The notes under the pieces are model-generated. The model did no database searches and was not told the DNA's origin. It saw only the letters and a program-made list of their open reading frames with translations. Below, one piece after another: positions 1-12,600 of a stretch of DNA of 64,000 nt (within the stretch, counting starts at the first letter, position 1; each line of letters starts with the position of its first letter). This DNA is from Bugula neritina (Eukaryota; Bryozoa; Gymnolaemata; Cheilostomatida; Bugulidae): contig OZ037766.1 in NCBI GenBank assembly GCA_964035545.1, positions 15,206,722 to 15,270,721 on the forward strand, given 5' to 3'. Made by a program: the position numbers and the translations under genes.

Positions 1-568
1 TTAATATGAATTTGTCCGAAATTGTATAAATGTTTATATGATTAATAAACAGTACACAAACATATCCCGATAATTAAATTTATAATAATACCATTATATA
101 AGGCAGCTAATCTTATAACACCTGGTTATTATGTTATATGTTGTAATAAGAGTAGACAACATGCTCGCAAAAATTTCTCTCATCTTTGCAGTCATAAAAA
201 CACTAAATTTGACCATAATAACATAATGGGAAAACGTTTTTTAAAGAACACACCACCATAACTTTCGATCATAGAAAACTGTGAAGTGGAACTTTAGCGA
301 TAGATATTACACTAACAAACCATATAAATAGTAAAACTTAATACCACAAAAGCTCAAAATACATTGAAAGTATGCAATAATCGACTTACCACAAACGTAA
401 ACGTGAAAAACAGAGAGATTCGCACCTACTTATGCATGCAATAACTAGAGTATCAACTGTTTTATATTCTATTACTAGCACTTTCCCATTACACATTTAA
501 CTTGTAGACAGCTACATAGAAGTAGAAATAAGATTCATGATAGATATAATAAAACACTGCTAGACTAC
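1..568. other. No recognisable feature (presumed intron of gene A)
   Basis: AT-rich sequence with no exon-like open frame bounded by splice sites on either strand. It is taken to be intron downstream of the exon at 569-695. Confidence 0.5.
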
Positions 569-695
569 CTCATAGTTTCAGACTGCTTCATATTGCTAGC
601 TTTAGCTGCGTCTGCTGTAACCCAGTGGGAGGGGCTAAACTCTTCTTGTTTCTTCAACAATTCATAGACGTGCTTCAAGAAGAGACCAGCAAAAT
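569..695 (-). CDS. RNF213: Gene A exon 70: start of E3-side region, leaves window
   Basis: Acceptor gtttacag|ATTTT and donor ATGAG|GTAGTC bound a 127-base exon. With one base carried over it reads DFAGLFLKHVYELLKKQEE and then FSPSHWVTADAAK. The LKKQEE...W pattern matches vertebrate RNF213 just past the point where the preceding exon ends, so this is the next exon of the same gene rather than chance. It would need the GC donor at 1584, or an intermediate exon I did not find in 696-1578. A TAG follows the donor directly and is treated as intronic. Confidence 0.6.
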
Positions 696-3600
696 CTGTA
701 AACCACAAAAAGGAGACCTGATTTTATTGTCATTGCTACATGCTATGAACATAGCAACACCACAGCCTAGGAGCATGAAATATCCACATTTATTCATTAC
801 CAATACCACTACACATTCAACAGAGTTAAACTTTAATTTGTCATACCTGATAGCTCAGTAAAATAGAAAATTATTCTAAAAAGATAAAAATTCAAGTGTA
901 TTTCAATATTTGATAAAAAATATTTTGTCTTCCAATAACTTGCTTGCTGAGTAAAACCTACTACTTCTGTTCTACAATTTCAAATAATAAAAAAAATCGC
1001 AACTCAACTTCATGATTTGATGGTCTAAAAATACCAAGTACTAAAATTTACCAACCAATAAGAACAGTTTAAAATACTCATCTAACCAAACTGTTGCAAT
1101 TTCAGATTAGCATAGTAAAAAAGGTATAAATATACTGCCAAATTATTAAAAACCTATAATTAACCTTAACTCGCACCTAAGCTCTTGAATCTATGTTATA
1201 TACTGCGAGTGGAAATGTATTCTAATAGTAGAATGAGTGTCATGTTTCTTGCAATGCACAATTTACGACTAAACAGTATTAATTCTAACATAACTATATG
1301 GTTTAAAATAGATCGCTGAAAACCTACTCGCAGTATGTGACCCATTATGTTTCTTCACTCTTAAAAATACATTCATCAGTTCCCATTATTCAAATCAGTT
1401 ATTGGAACATAAAAATCGCTATAATAATTACATTCCTGCAAACATGTTTTAATTTAAAATCAAACAATAAATTCCCAAAATACAAACATTATACACTGAA
1501 CCTGTACTTTTATTACTAAGTACTTTTTAAACTAGAAATGTAAATACGATTCATTTCTATGAGTGACTAAGTAAGACACTAGCCTTTGTCTTTGGTGAGC
1601 AGTTTCTTCAACAGAGCCACTCTGTCATACTGACAGTCTGCTTTGATAGCAGACACTGCAGCTGGAAGACATTGTATAATAAACAACAACATGTCATCAT
1701 ATGATGCATCTTCACTATCAGTTGATACGGGTTCCTCCGGAGTAGCTCCAGTCTCCTCAGCAGCTACTGGTTCCTCTAGAGTATCACCCTCCTAGAAGAA
1801 ATGAGTAGTTGGTAATTTACCAAAAAATTAGTATGTCTTAAAGACTTATTTTGGCATTAATGAATAATTTATTACATGTACGTAGCAAAAGTATTCCAAA
1901 ATTAATCAGAACATAAATAATGTGAAGTAGAAAAGTTGTTTAGTGTTGACCAAATAATAGCAAAAATCACCTTTTCTATTCACAGCTACATGCTATCAAA
2001 AGTAAGTTGTCTTTAAAAACCCTGACATGAATACAAAATCCACATTTGATAACACAAATTTGAGAATGAAGCTACAGCATCACCAGCTTACATTAATAAT
2101 CATGAAGTCATTGTCGTCATCTTCGTTGTCATCATCATGAGCTGTGACATCAGAGGGAACAGGATGGAGTTGTCTCATCACTTTCTCAATGATACCACTG
2201 GGAGTCAACTTCAAACATTTGCTGAGTGATGGTAGTCTTATCTGTGGTGACTTAGGATCATCAATGTGAACACAACTCCATTTTCCTCCTAGCAAAATCA
2301 TATAAATAGATTTATTTTTCTTTTTTAATATTCAGCAGATTCACAACAAAATATAATCTTTAAAAAACATGAAAAGTATTGCATCCTATATATCATACAT
2401 TAGAATAAAGGAGTTGCAGCACTAACATATAGCGACCAAATAATTTATAAATAATATATGTGTACTATTGAAGCACACGACTCAGCACCATTCACCTGTG
2501 ACTAATATGAATCAGCACAATACCCACCTTGGTACCCTGTGAAGGACTCTCCTCTGGGTAGATTCAGAAGTAGAACTGTGTGTGTTTGAGTAGCTTCATT
2601 TTCACGTAATCCAACTGCAGCCTCACTTTCACGCTGAATGATGAATCTCACCGAGTCGAGTAGTTCTATATTTTCATTAGCAGATTCACACTGAATCAGT
2701 AGGATTTGTGGTTTCTTGTTAACTTTCTCATACTGAGACCTGTAAAACGCAGTCAGTTGACTTATTGTTACAATTGTTATAATATAACACCTGACAATTA
2801 AAGTACAGCAATGCGTTTAGCCGACACATTGAGTAAGTAAATCACCAGAAATACAGGGATAGTTAAATTTCAGCCACTTATATTGAATTAAACAACAACA
2901 TGCATGCCACAGATTTTAAAAATAGTTTGAAGTAAGTTTAAGCTAAAGTTACTGATTTAAAATTATTAACAATTGTTTTATTTGCTGACTCAAAACTTCT
3001 AACCTGACAGCCTCGGTAAATTGATCTTCTTTCACAAAGTCTTTGAGAAACATGTTTTGTATGTCCAACAGTAGACCAGACTGGCTGAGACTATGAGAGA
3101 GAGATGTGATGTCAGCAACATTCATCAGCTCAGCAAAAGATGTCACCTGGTTATGAAGATGACCAAAGTTGTGTTGGATATTTCATTTATTGCAGTGAAG
3201 TATTATATAAACAAAATTGATTTGTTCTAAATACGTTTCAACAGTATAAAAAAACAAATATATGTATTATAAACAGCAAGCAACCTGAAGAAATATGGAG
3301 GAGTCTCCAGCCATTGGGATCATATGCTGCAGATATTGTAGGAGAGTCTCGTGGTACTGCTCTTCCATGTAAGTATTCTGTATTTGTTTAGCCTCAGATG
3401 CCAGCTGTGTTTTGTTGAGACGTAAAACAGACTCCCCCGTAGCACATTGAAGCAGATGGTATTTGGCACATTCCAGAAGCTGCGTAAACAAGTAGAAAAT
3501 CGTAGTCGAATATTGAAATAAAAAAAGTTTAACACTACAAAAAATTAACAAATCTATATAAAAATGTAATTTATTTATACCTCTGAAGAATTAGATTCTC

Positions 3601-6600
3601 CATCAACCTCTTCTGCAGCTTTACGCACAGCCAATGCAGTCGTCTCTGTGCTGTACCCAATGAACGCCGTCTCTGTACTTGAATTCTCAAAGTATTGCCT
3701 ACAAAAGAATATAATACATAAAAATAAATGAAGAGTACAATAATTTGCAAGTCCAAATATATTATTATTACTAATTAAAGTGTAGGCTGTAAAAAGTTTT
3801 AGCTACAATAGACAAAATGATCAGATAATTATTATTGTAATTTAAAAAGTACGTTCACGTTATCAAGATCAAGTAAACAAAATCTAGTAAGAGACTGCCA
3901 GAAGTGTCAACTATCAAAACTGTAAAATTTAATGCAAACAAACGGATTTTAAGTTAAAAATGCCATCTAGTAGTTATTAGTTATTACAAGTCACTCTGAT
4001 TTTTAGTCGTTTAAAAAAGAAAAGAAGACAACATAAAAACAGAATTACCTGTTCTCCAAAGCTACAGAGTCTATCACCCATTCCTCCAGCCGGATTTCTT
4101 CACCACAATCTTCGACGGGGCACTTCCTCTCCATGAGTTCATTTTCAATTTTCTCTTTACAACATGAACCAATGAAGTGCCGTTGACAAGACAGCTTGTA
4201 AGGTCTGGTCAGCTCTGCACCACAACCTTCACATGATGATGGGCATACATTCCTGTGAATAACACACAAGAAGTAAAAATAATCATATTCTGAAAACACT
4301 TGCTAACTACCAACTATGGCTTTTTTCTGGGTTTTTACTATTGCAAAAATAGTTTTCTAACCTGTAAATCAATTGAGGTGCAACAAATTTCTGGGCCCAG
4401 TTCTCCAGCTCTCTCTTCACTTGCTTCTGCTCATCTGTGAGAAGGGAAGTAGCAGAGACATAGTGTTTCTCTAGACGGTTAATGAGAGGAATTGGAAACT
4501 GGGAGTGTACTTTGTTCTTGTCGGCTATCACTACCAATCTGTCGATATATGTACAAACAATAATATATTACACTTCTAACGTAGTGCCGAAACCATCAAG
4601 GTTCTACAGTTAGTAGCGGTATGTTAAAAATAAAAACGTCAATAAAAATCCAGACACAAGGTTAAATCATTAAATGAATATTTTATTAAACTTGAACAAT
4701 AAATCAAGAAGAGCTTTGTGTAAAAATATCTGCTCAATCAGTAAATTGTCTTTCATGTAACTTATAATATACAGCAGGTGAATAACTGAAAACAGTAAAT
4801 CTTTCATACATGCAACAAAACTATGCTATAATAAAAATTTTCCGCTATCACTAGCTACCTGAATTTGTCATCAACAAAAGTCTTGACTCTGTGAGTACCA
4901 AGCCCAAGATCCACAAACTTCTTGTCCCCCCAAGTAGAGAAGTACTGGTTGAGGGCGTCATATAGACTCTCGTACAGATCATCAAGATTGAGTAGGATCA
5001 CAGGTTTACCCATGTCCATGCATGTCTTTATTCTGTAGATGTTGTGACACACCTACACAGATGTTATATTCATGAGATAATTAGTGAAACAAACCATCAT
5101 TAGAATGTTTACTATTGTTTGCATACAAAAATGACCATGTACAGTGTCATTATCTCCCCTCACCTGTGTATATGAAACATCATCTCTGAACTTGCTACCA
5201 AATACTACTTCTGGATGCATGTCTTTAGAGTGAAACTCGGTGAGAATAATACTCAGGACACTCAAGTTCTCAGTCAATATCAGCAGATATCGACTTTCCA
5301 TTCTACAATCACCTATATATGTTTAAACTACTGCATATTTATCATGTTGAAAAAGTATTTGTACTTTTAAAGTATATGTTAGTTAGCATAGACTGTTGAT
5401 GATGGCATTTGACAATTAACTTAGGCCTCAGGCTATCAGCTAAATACTTAGTACTAATACTCTGTAGCGATTCAATACACTTTGAAAAGATGAAATAAGA
5501 ATGTCACTGATGTGAGAAAATGCACTCATGTACACAACAGAGAAAATCTCACACGCATAAATAAAATAAAATATAGAGAAGAAAAAAAGGTAATATAAAC
5601 TGTATGAATAGCGATGGCAAGAACTGGCTCATTCTACCAATAGACAAACTACCTTTCATCAAGACTTAGCAGGACTCACATACTATACTAACTGACCCTT
5701 CAAGAGCTGTATCTTCTCCAGAAAGACTGGATTGAATTAGTCCAATTGAATCCACTGGAGGACGGCCATCTTCCTGTGGCTCCAGATCCTCCATATTGCA
5801 ATATTTCTCAAAGATCGTCATTGGATTAAATTTTTCAGGATCAAAACCACCAAAGTTTCTGCGTATACTATGCTCAAGCTGGTTTCTGTTTAAAGACTTG
5901 GTGTTGTCAGCAAAGTTCACCACCATCTTCATCAAACTAGATAACACGCAAACAATTTGGAGTATTGTATAATAAGTAATACAAACTGTCAAAATGTTAA
6001 TAGTTACCAAACTTAATACAGAACATTGTAACAAAACAGGTATGCAGCAAAAACTCTAATCACAGACAATAACACAAGACCATGTGTAACACTTTTTTTA
6101 AGAATTGGCAACAAACCTGTAAAAATCTCTCAACCCAAAGAATTCTGTGAGGTCTCTCTCCTCGGGCTTCTTTGCGTCACAAATTTTAAGATAACCATTA
6201 GCCAAGGGGACAATGAAACGACCTACATTAGTGTCTCCGCTTTGTGAACCTCTGCATATTTCCCTAGCAATATACAACTAGATTGAAAGAACAACGTAAT
6301 TTAAAAACAGAACATAATTCTTCATAAAGAAAAAATAAATACTTGGCAATCTGTTCCAACTCCAAAGGTTTAGGAGTTCCTCTCTGGACAAATATGCCAC
6401 GGTTCATCTTGGCTGGATCCAGTGCCCAATTAGAGATGCCAACAAAAGCACACTTCATGTATGGTTCTGGTGTAATACTACTGTCTTCACAACCATCTTC
6501 TAGCAGAGGGTGTAGAGTCTACCAAAGAGTATTCAGTAGTATAGAGTGTGATAAGTCTAAAGCTGAAAAACCAATTTAAAACATTTGCTGGTGCAAGTGT

Positions 6601-9600
6601 TGACTACTTTATGACTAGCTTATGAGTTATACCTTAAGAGGCATGTTTTCAGAATCTTCAGCCAATCCGACTTCATCAAGTACCACAACTGAGACAAATG
6701 CATCCAACTCTTGGTCCTTCTGAAAGTTAGCACAGTGATTGAACACACCGACAATTCCAGCTGGTGTAGCGTGTCTGCTGCATTGAAAGGCAGCCATATA
6801 TGCCTAAAAATAGATTATTATAGAACATAGAACACACATTGCGATGTCATGTATACCAGAAAGCAATTGGAATGAGCCATCAATAAAATAATCAAAACAT
6901 CTGAACAATTATTAAAAAAAAACAATATGCAATAATATTCTCCTATAAAAACCTGTTTCATTTCTCTAAAGATAGCACTCTCTGATCTTTTTCCTTTCAT
7001 TGCATCCACAACCATAGCTTTGGACAGAGATTTAGAGCTGCCAGGTTTTCCAACCAGGAAAAGAGGAATTCTATTCTCAATGCAGACAATCATCATGAAG
7101 ACATTTTCTTTCAGAGCTTTGTTCTTAGCAATGTTCTTGTGCACATCTGTGTTCACTACTTCGTTGATGAACATGTCTTGACATCTAAAAATAATTTTGG
7201 TAAATTAAATGGCTCAATACGTAAAAACAATATTGTTGAATGCTGTTTCATGAGATGCTTGAATATACATGTATAGTTAGAAAGAAATCAAACTTTATCG
7301 TTAATAAATGAAGATATTGATACAAAAATGGTACATTATAGCACGACTGTCACAAATTCTAGTACTCAATTTATTAAATGCTAGTAATAGATTAGTCATT
7401 ACTGTACAATATCACACAGTAGTGATTCTTCATAGTAGTTGCTTGCTGTAATGAGATATACATATGTGAGTCATTTTACTTAATTTATTATACACTATAT
7501 ATCTCTAAGTTTTAGCTATTTTTCAGTTAAGCCACTATGTAGGGGAGAGTAGGGATAGTTGAACCACATGCTCTAAATTTTCTCCTTTAAATCATGGCAC
7601 TATTTTACTTCCTTTACTTAAGAGCGTTTCAGGTGAGCTACCAGACATATAGAAATATATAAAATCAAAGCAGAAGTTGTCAGGCTAGCGAGTATTTTTC
7701 ACATCTTTTGCATAAAGAATGAACAAACTAAAAATTGTTTTTTAGAAAAAGTTGCATAACTTCTCAAGTTTTAAGAGCCTAATCAAATAAATTGAGGCAT
7801 GTATTGTCGACATAATTTCAAAGCTGGGCAATGACCTAAAGTTGAAGAGATATCTCATTCACAGCAGATATTGACAATAAATTGTATCGAGACAGAGTGG
7901 GGCTAGTTAAACCACCCAAGAAGTTGGGTGAGTTGAACCAAGTACAACTTGCCCCATTAATTATTTTCACTATGTAAATTATAATTGGGCACACCAGTTT
8001 TTGCATTTAAGTTTATATTTTTCATGATTAAACGTTTTCTGACACCAATACATAAATCCAAACAAACATTTAGTCCTAAACCAAATAAAAATGTAAGTCA
8101 ACAGTGTAATTAAACTATCTGCAAATGTTTTTAGAATGATTCAAAATTTCATGGTAAAAACAAATAGAGAGGAACAGATTAGGAAAACTTAATTGCAGCA
8201 ATGAAGGCAAGGCAGTAGCGGAAATCATCCGCCATTAAGTTGAGAGCATTTAAACAGCCCTCTAAAAAGTTGGTTATGCTCAACCATACCAAGTATTTTC
8301 TAATATCATATGAGAGGACCCTACTTCATATATGTTACTTGTTTATAGATAAATTACAAGAAATCAACATCTGAAAGGTTTCTTACAAGTTTGCTGCTAC
8401 TGCTTCGGTTTTAAAGCGTTTTCTGTATCGCCTATGTATAAGATTTTAAATAGTTACCATGACAGATTACAACCAGAGTTTCTGCCATTTGTTCATTCCA
8501 ATTTATTCTGATTTTTTTAATGATTTTTATTGTCAATCTTCAAGAAATTGTTTTTCAACTTGCAAAAAAGGTAAAACAATTTATATATGGGAAAAATGGT
8601 ACTGGTTCAACATTTCCACGGGGCGGTTCAACCTGCCCCCTACTGGGGCACGTGCCAAAAAACTTACAGTAAAAAAATTAACTCTATCTCAGTAAGTAAA
8701 ATGTTTATATATTTGATTTTAATGGACAAAGACAGCAACATATGACTGATTTTTATGGTGCTGGTCTTTGGATTGGCAAAAAATTTCTTCAAAACCTATG
8801 CTCAAAACGCGATTTTTATTTCAACTATCCCCACCCTCCCCTATATAGTTTTTTGCATTAAACTGGTAAAATACTAGCAAATACAACTGGATAAGCAAGT
8901 GATTTTTTCTAATTTTGCTTGATTTCCTATGTCTTATCTTAATTTTTAATAATTTAGGATGAAAAAAGCATCACGCCTGCACACCTAAATTATTAAAAAT
9001 TAAAATAAAACATAGGAAATCAAGCAGAATTAGAAAAAAAGCACTTGCTTATTTATCACGCCCGCAAACAAATGTCCTACAAAAAAGCTTTATTCACTAT
9101 ATAAATCAAAATTGATTGTCGAAACAAACAAGTGTTCAACTAGAAGCTTTGACATGTGTATCACATCATTTCCCATACCTTAATAATAAAATAGTATGTT
9201 CTAAAACAGAAAGAGCTCTCTCAATTCTACACGAGCATACATGATTAACAGAGAGCAAGTAACACTGGACTATGCCTTTCTGAGATTTCACACCAATAGC
9301 TAGGTTAACATTACTATCCTGTGACAGCGAAATTGATATGCATTTTGAGGTGTGAGTAATGAGTATGCAAGAACTTAGTATGGTACCTTCAAACAAAAAC
9401 AAATGTAAAAGAAGCAACTAATAAACTCACAGGTCAAGTTGATGGAACAGGAAATCAGAACCAGACATTTTGTAAAAATTCTTGTCTGCTCCACCACCAA
9501 TCAATGTTTCAATTTTCTCTTTCATAAACTCAGCGTAAGCAATTCTAGTTGAGTCCTCCAGCCTTGCCAAGTAGCAAACACCAACAGCCAAGACTAAACT

Positions 9601-12600
9601 TCTGGTGGTGTAGTCCTTCTACATAAGTTTATTAGCAGAGATTAACTACTTGTAATTATTATTGCAAATTAATTATATCAGTTAATCATATTACAGAGCA
9701 TTAATTTTGTTTTTATTTCAAAGACAAATGAAAGTCCAACAATCAGACAAAAACTCTTTTGTTCTAGAAAAATATGACCCTGAATAAACTTCAATAAATA
9801 AAACCAAATAGAGTCGGTGTATTTTTCAAACAAATATTAGAGCTTTACTAGAAGTTAAGCTAATTCATATTTCTTCCTTTGATAGCACTTGTTAACAGAA
9901 CATCGAACATACGAGTATTATATTCTTAATGAAGTTTGGTTTTAGCCTGCAAGCCATTATTTGTAGTGAAACATTTCTATATATTTCATCTGAGTGCTGC
10001 TCAGCAAAGGTGATATAGATGAAGATATGAAATATTAAATGATAACAGCTAATGTATATTTCAAGACATTTACATTAGGGTCTATGGTAGCAACTGTGTC
10101 AGCTTGTTCTTCTTCATCATCTGAACCCAATTCATAGCTGGACTCATGAGCCAGTCTATCTATAGCTGGGAAGATATGATTCCTACGACTGTAGAACCAC
10201 CCGGCTACATCCAACAACCTCTGGACATCTCTTAAACTCACAAAGCTACATTCATCCTATGAATACAACAGAAAATATATATGTTCAAACTTGTAGATGA
10301 ATACACAAAGATAAATGCGATTACGAGAATGATTCCACATATGCTAGTAAATATATAATAATATAAATAATATACAATAGTTAAAAATGTGAAGAAAAAT
10401 CATAACATGAACAGTATTGCAATTTTTGGCACAGATGCAATATGCATATAATACATTTTATTAGTTTTACTAGGTTTTACCAAGGTTTCAAAATTCATAA
10501 GTATATTATTTTAATGCTATGCATTTTACAAACCTCTTAAGTTTACCATTTTACATAATGAGTGTATTTTAGTTTTATTTTTTTAGTGCATAAATATATG
10601 TGTGTGCGTGTGTCATGTACCAACTAAAAAGCCAATATTAGCAGTATATACTATATCATATACCTTCTGGTCCCTCATAAAGGCTTGAGTCGAGGCCAGT
10701 ATGGCCGCCATAACTGCTGTTTGATGACCAAAATTGAGTCCATCAGGGTTATTTCTGTTTCCCTGATTCTTTAAAATTTACAAAACATGATGAAAATAAC
10801 CATTAGGTCTAAGCCTTAAATTTCCAACAAATCAAGACAGGATTGGGTTGAACAAATTAAAATATTGACCTGAAAATTATCATCAGCTTTTGCTAACTAG
10901 TACATTAAATATATACTGCTAAACCTGATGTAGCTTTTTTGAAGACCATTGGCAATGTATGTCACTCCATTACTGTCATGCAATATATAAATTTCCATGA
11001 AAATTCTCAACGTATGGATATCAACTTACAAACTTGACAATCATTTGGCGAATGTATGCACTCTCTACATCTCCTTCCTGCATTCCAGGAACTCTCTGTG
11101 GTGCAGCAGATCTCAGAGTACCAAAGTCCCAGACCAGAGGAAGTAAACTCTGTGAGAGAGCCTGAACTCTGTACACCAGATGTCTCATCGGTATCTGACC
11201 TACAAAGAGCATTGGGTAGGACTGTAGAACTGAGTTCTGTTCTTGCAGAAAAAATGAATAACATTTTTATAAAATATGACATACCAAACTTATCTTTCGT
11301 CTCTGATTCACTAATATTGTACCCAAGTCCAGCTTTCTTTAACTTTTCTATCATAGCCTCAGAGTGCCTTAAACAACACAACTTTTGATGCATAAACTGT
11401 GAACACATAATGATTTTCAGAGCAGCTATAATGTTATAAATGACAATTACTTGCAGTAATCTAGCATACCACTTTTCAGACTAAAGGAGAGAATATTTTG
11501 GCTAAAAAAATAAAAATTTCAAGAGCACACTAATGTACTTATTACAGAGCTTGTCTATCAAGTAAAAATGTAACTGAATTACTTTCGGTAGGGGTTACAA
11601 GCTGCTATGATCTTTAGTCCAGATGTTTTGTCTAGAGGTCTCCCTCTCATTCTACCATCACAGAGTATCTCTTTGACTAAACCAATAGCTTCTGTAGTGT
11701 TGGCCTCATCAAAGAACAAGATTGTGTAGATAGTTGGCACCTAGAGTAAAACAATGGCATTACCAAGTACCAACATATTACAAGTATATATAGCTATCCT
11801 GTATTGATGAGTGGACAGATCCTGTAACAGTTGCTGTACACACATGCTGAAATATAATGCTTCCATCTGATACTGGGAAACAAGTATAATTTGGTTATTA
11901 AGAAATCTGGTGCTCCACTACGGCCAGTAAAACAAATATTTTACATGTATGACTCTTTGTCAATGTGAGTTTAAAAGGTGATTATCATAATTCCTTTAGA
12001 TAAAAAGACTCAACATAACCAATTGAAGCCTTAAAATAGCAGAAAAAGTTTATTATCAGAGGAAAAATAATTTGCTTTACCTTAGCTGAAAATTCAAACA
12101 AATTTAATTTATGCCTAATCCGTAATATCATGTCACATCTAGCCCATGCCCATTGATAGCCTACATAAACAAATTTTTCCATGTAGGTGCAATCATGAAC
12201 TCTTTATGCAACACTCTTAATAGCTACAATCGCATGGGTTTCATTTTATAAGCGTTGAAACAAGTTTGTATACGGTGTTATTCTATTGTATCTTTTTTAC
12301 ATTAATCTATTTTTTACTAAATATCTTGGTGTGTCTGTAAACCTACTATAGTGCAATAGCACAGTAAAAACTGCTAGTAATATAAAATATTTAAATTAAT
12401 AAAAATACTCTAATTCGTAATTTGCAAAGAATATAAAAATACTAAAACTTACTATAACAAGTATACTATATAATAGTAAACAAAGAAGAGATCATTTACC
12501 TGCTTAGAAGCAAACTGGTTAGCATACTCAACACAAATCTGTTGGTTTGCCATTGCCAGATTTTGAGCTTCATTCACTTTCTTGATAATGTCTTCTTCTG

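Noticed and set aside
625-861. 78-residue plus-strand frame near the left edge
   Set aside because: It overlaps the minus-strand exon 569-695, which fits RNF213 homology; the plus frame has no features.
8459-8695. 78-residue frame inside the TA-flanked transposon
   Set aside because: No transposase motif or other family feature; likely chance in a non-autonomous element.
9166-9417. 83-residue minus-strand frame upstream of exon 9431-9618 coordinates
   Set aside because: It lies in the intron after that exon, has no suitable splice sites and no similarity to the family.
11056-11388. 110-residue plus-strand frame
   Set aside because: It is antisense to two gene A exons with RNF213 homology.
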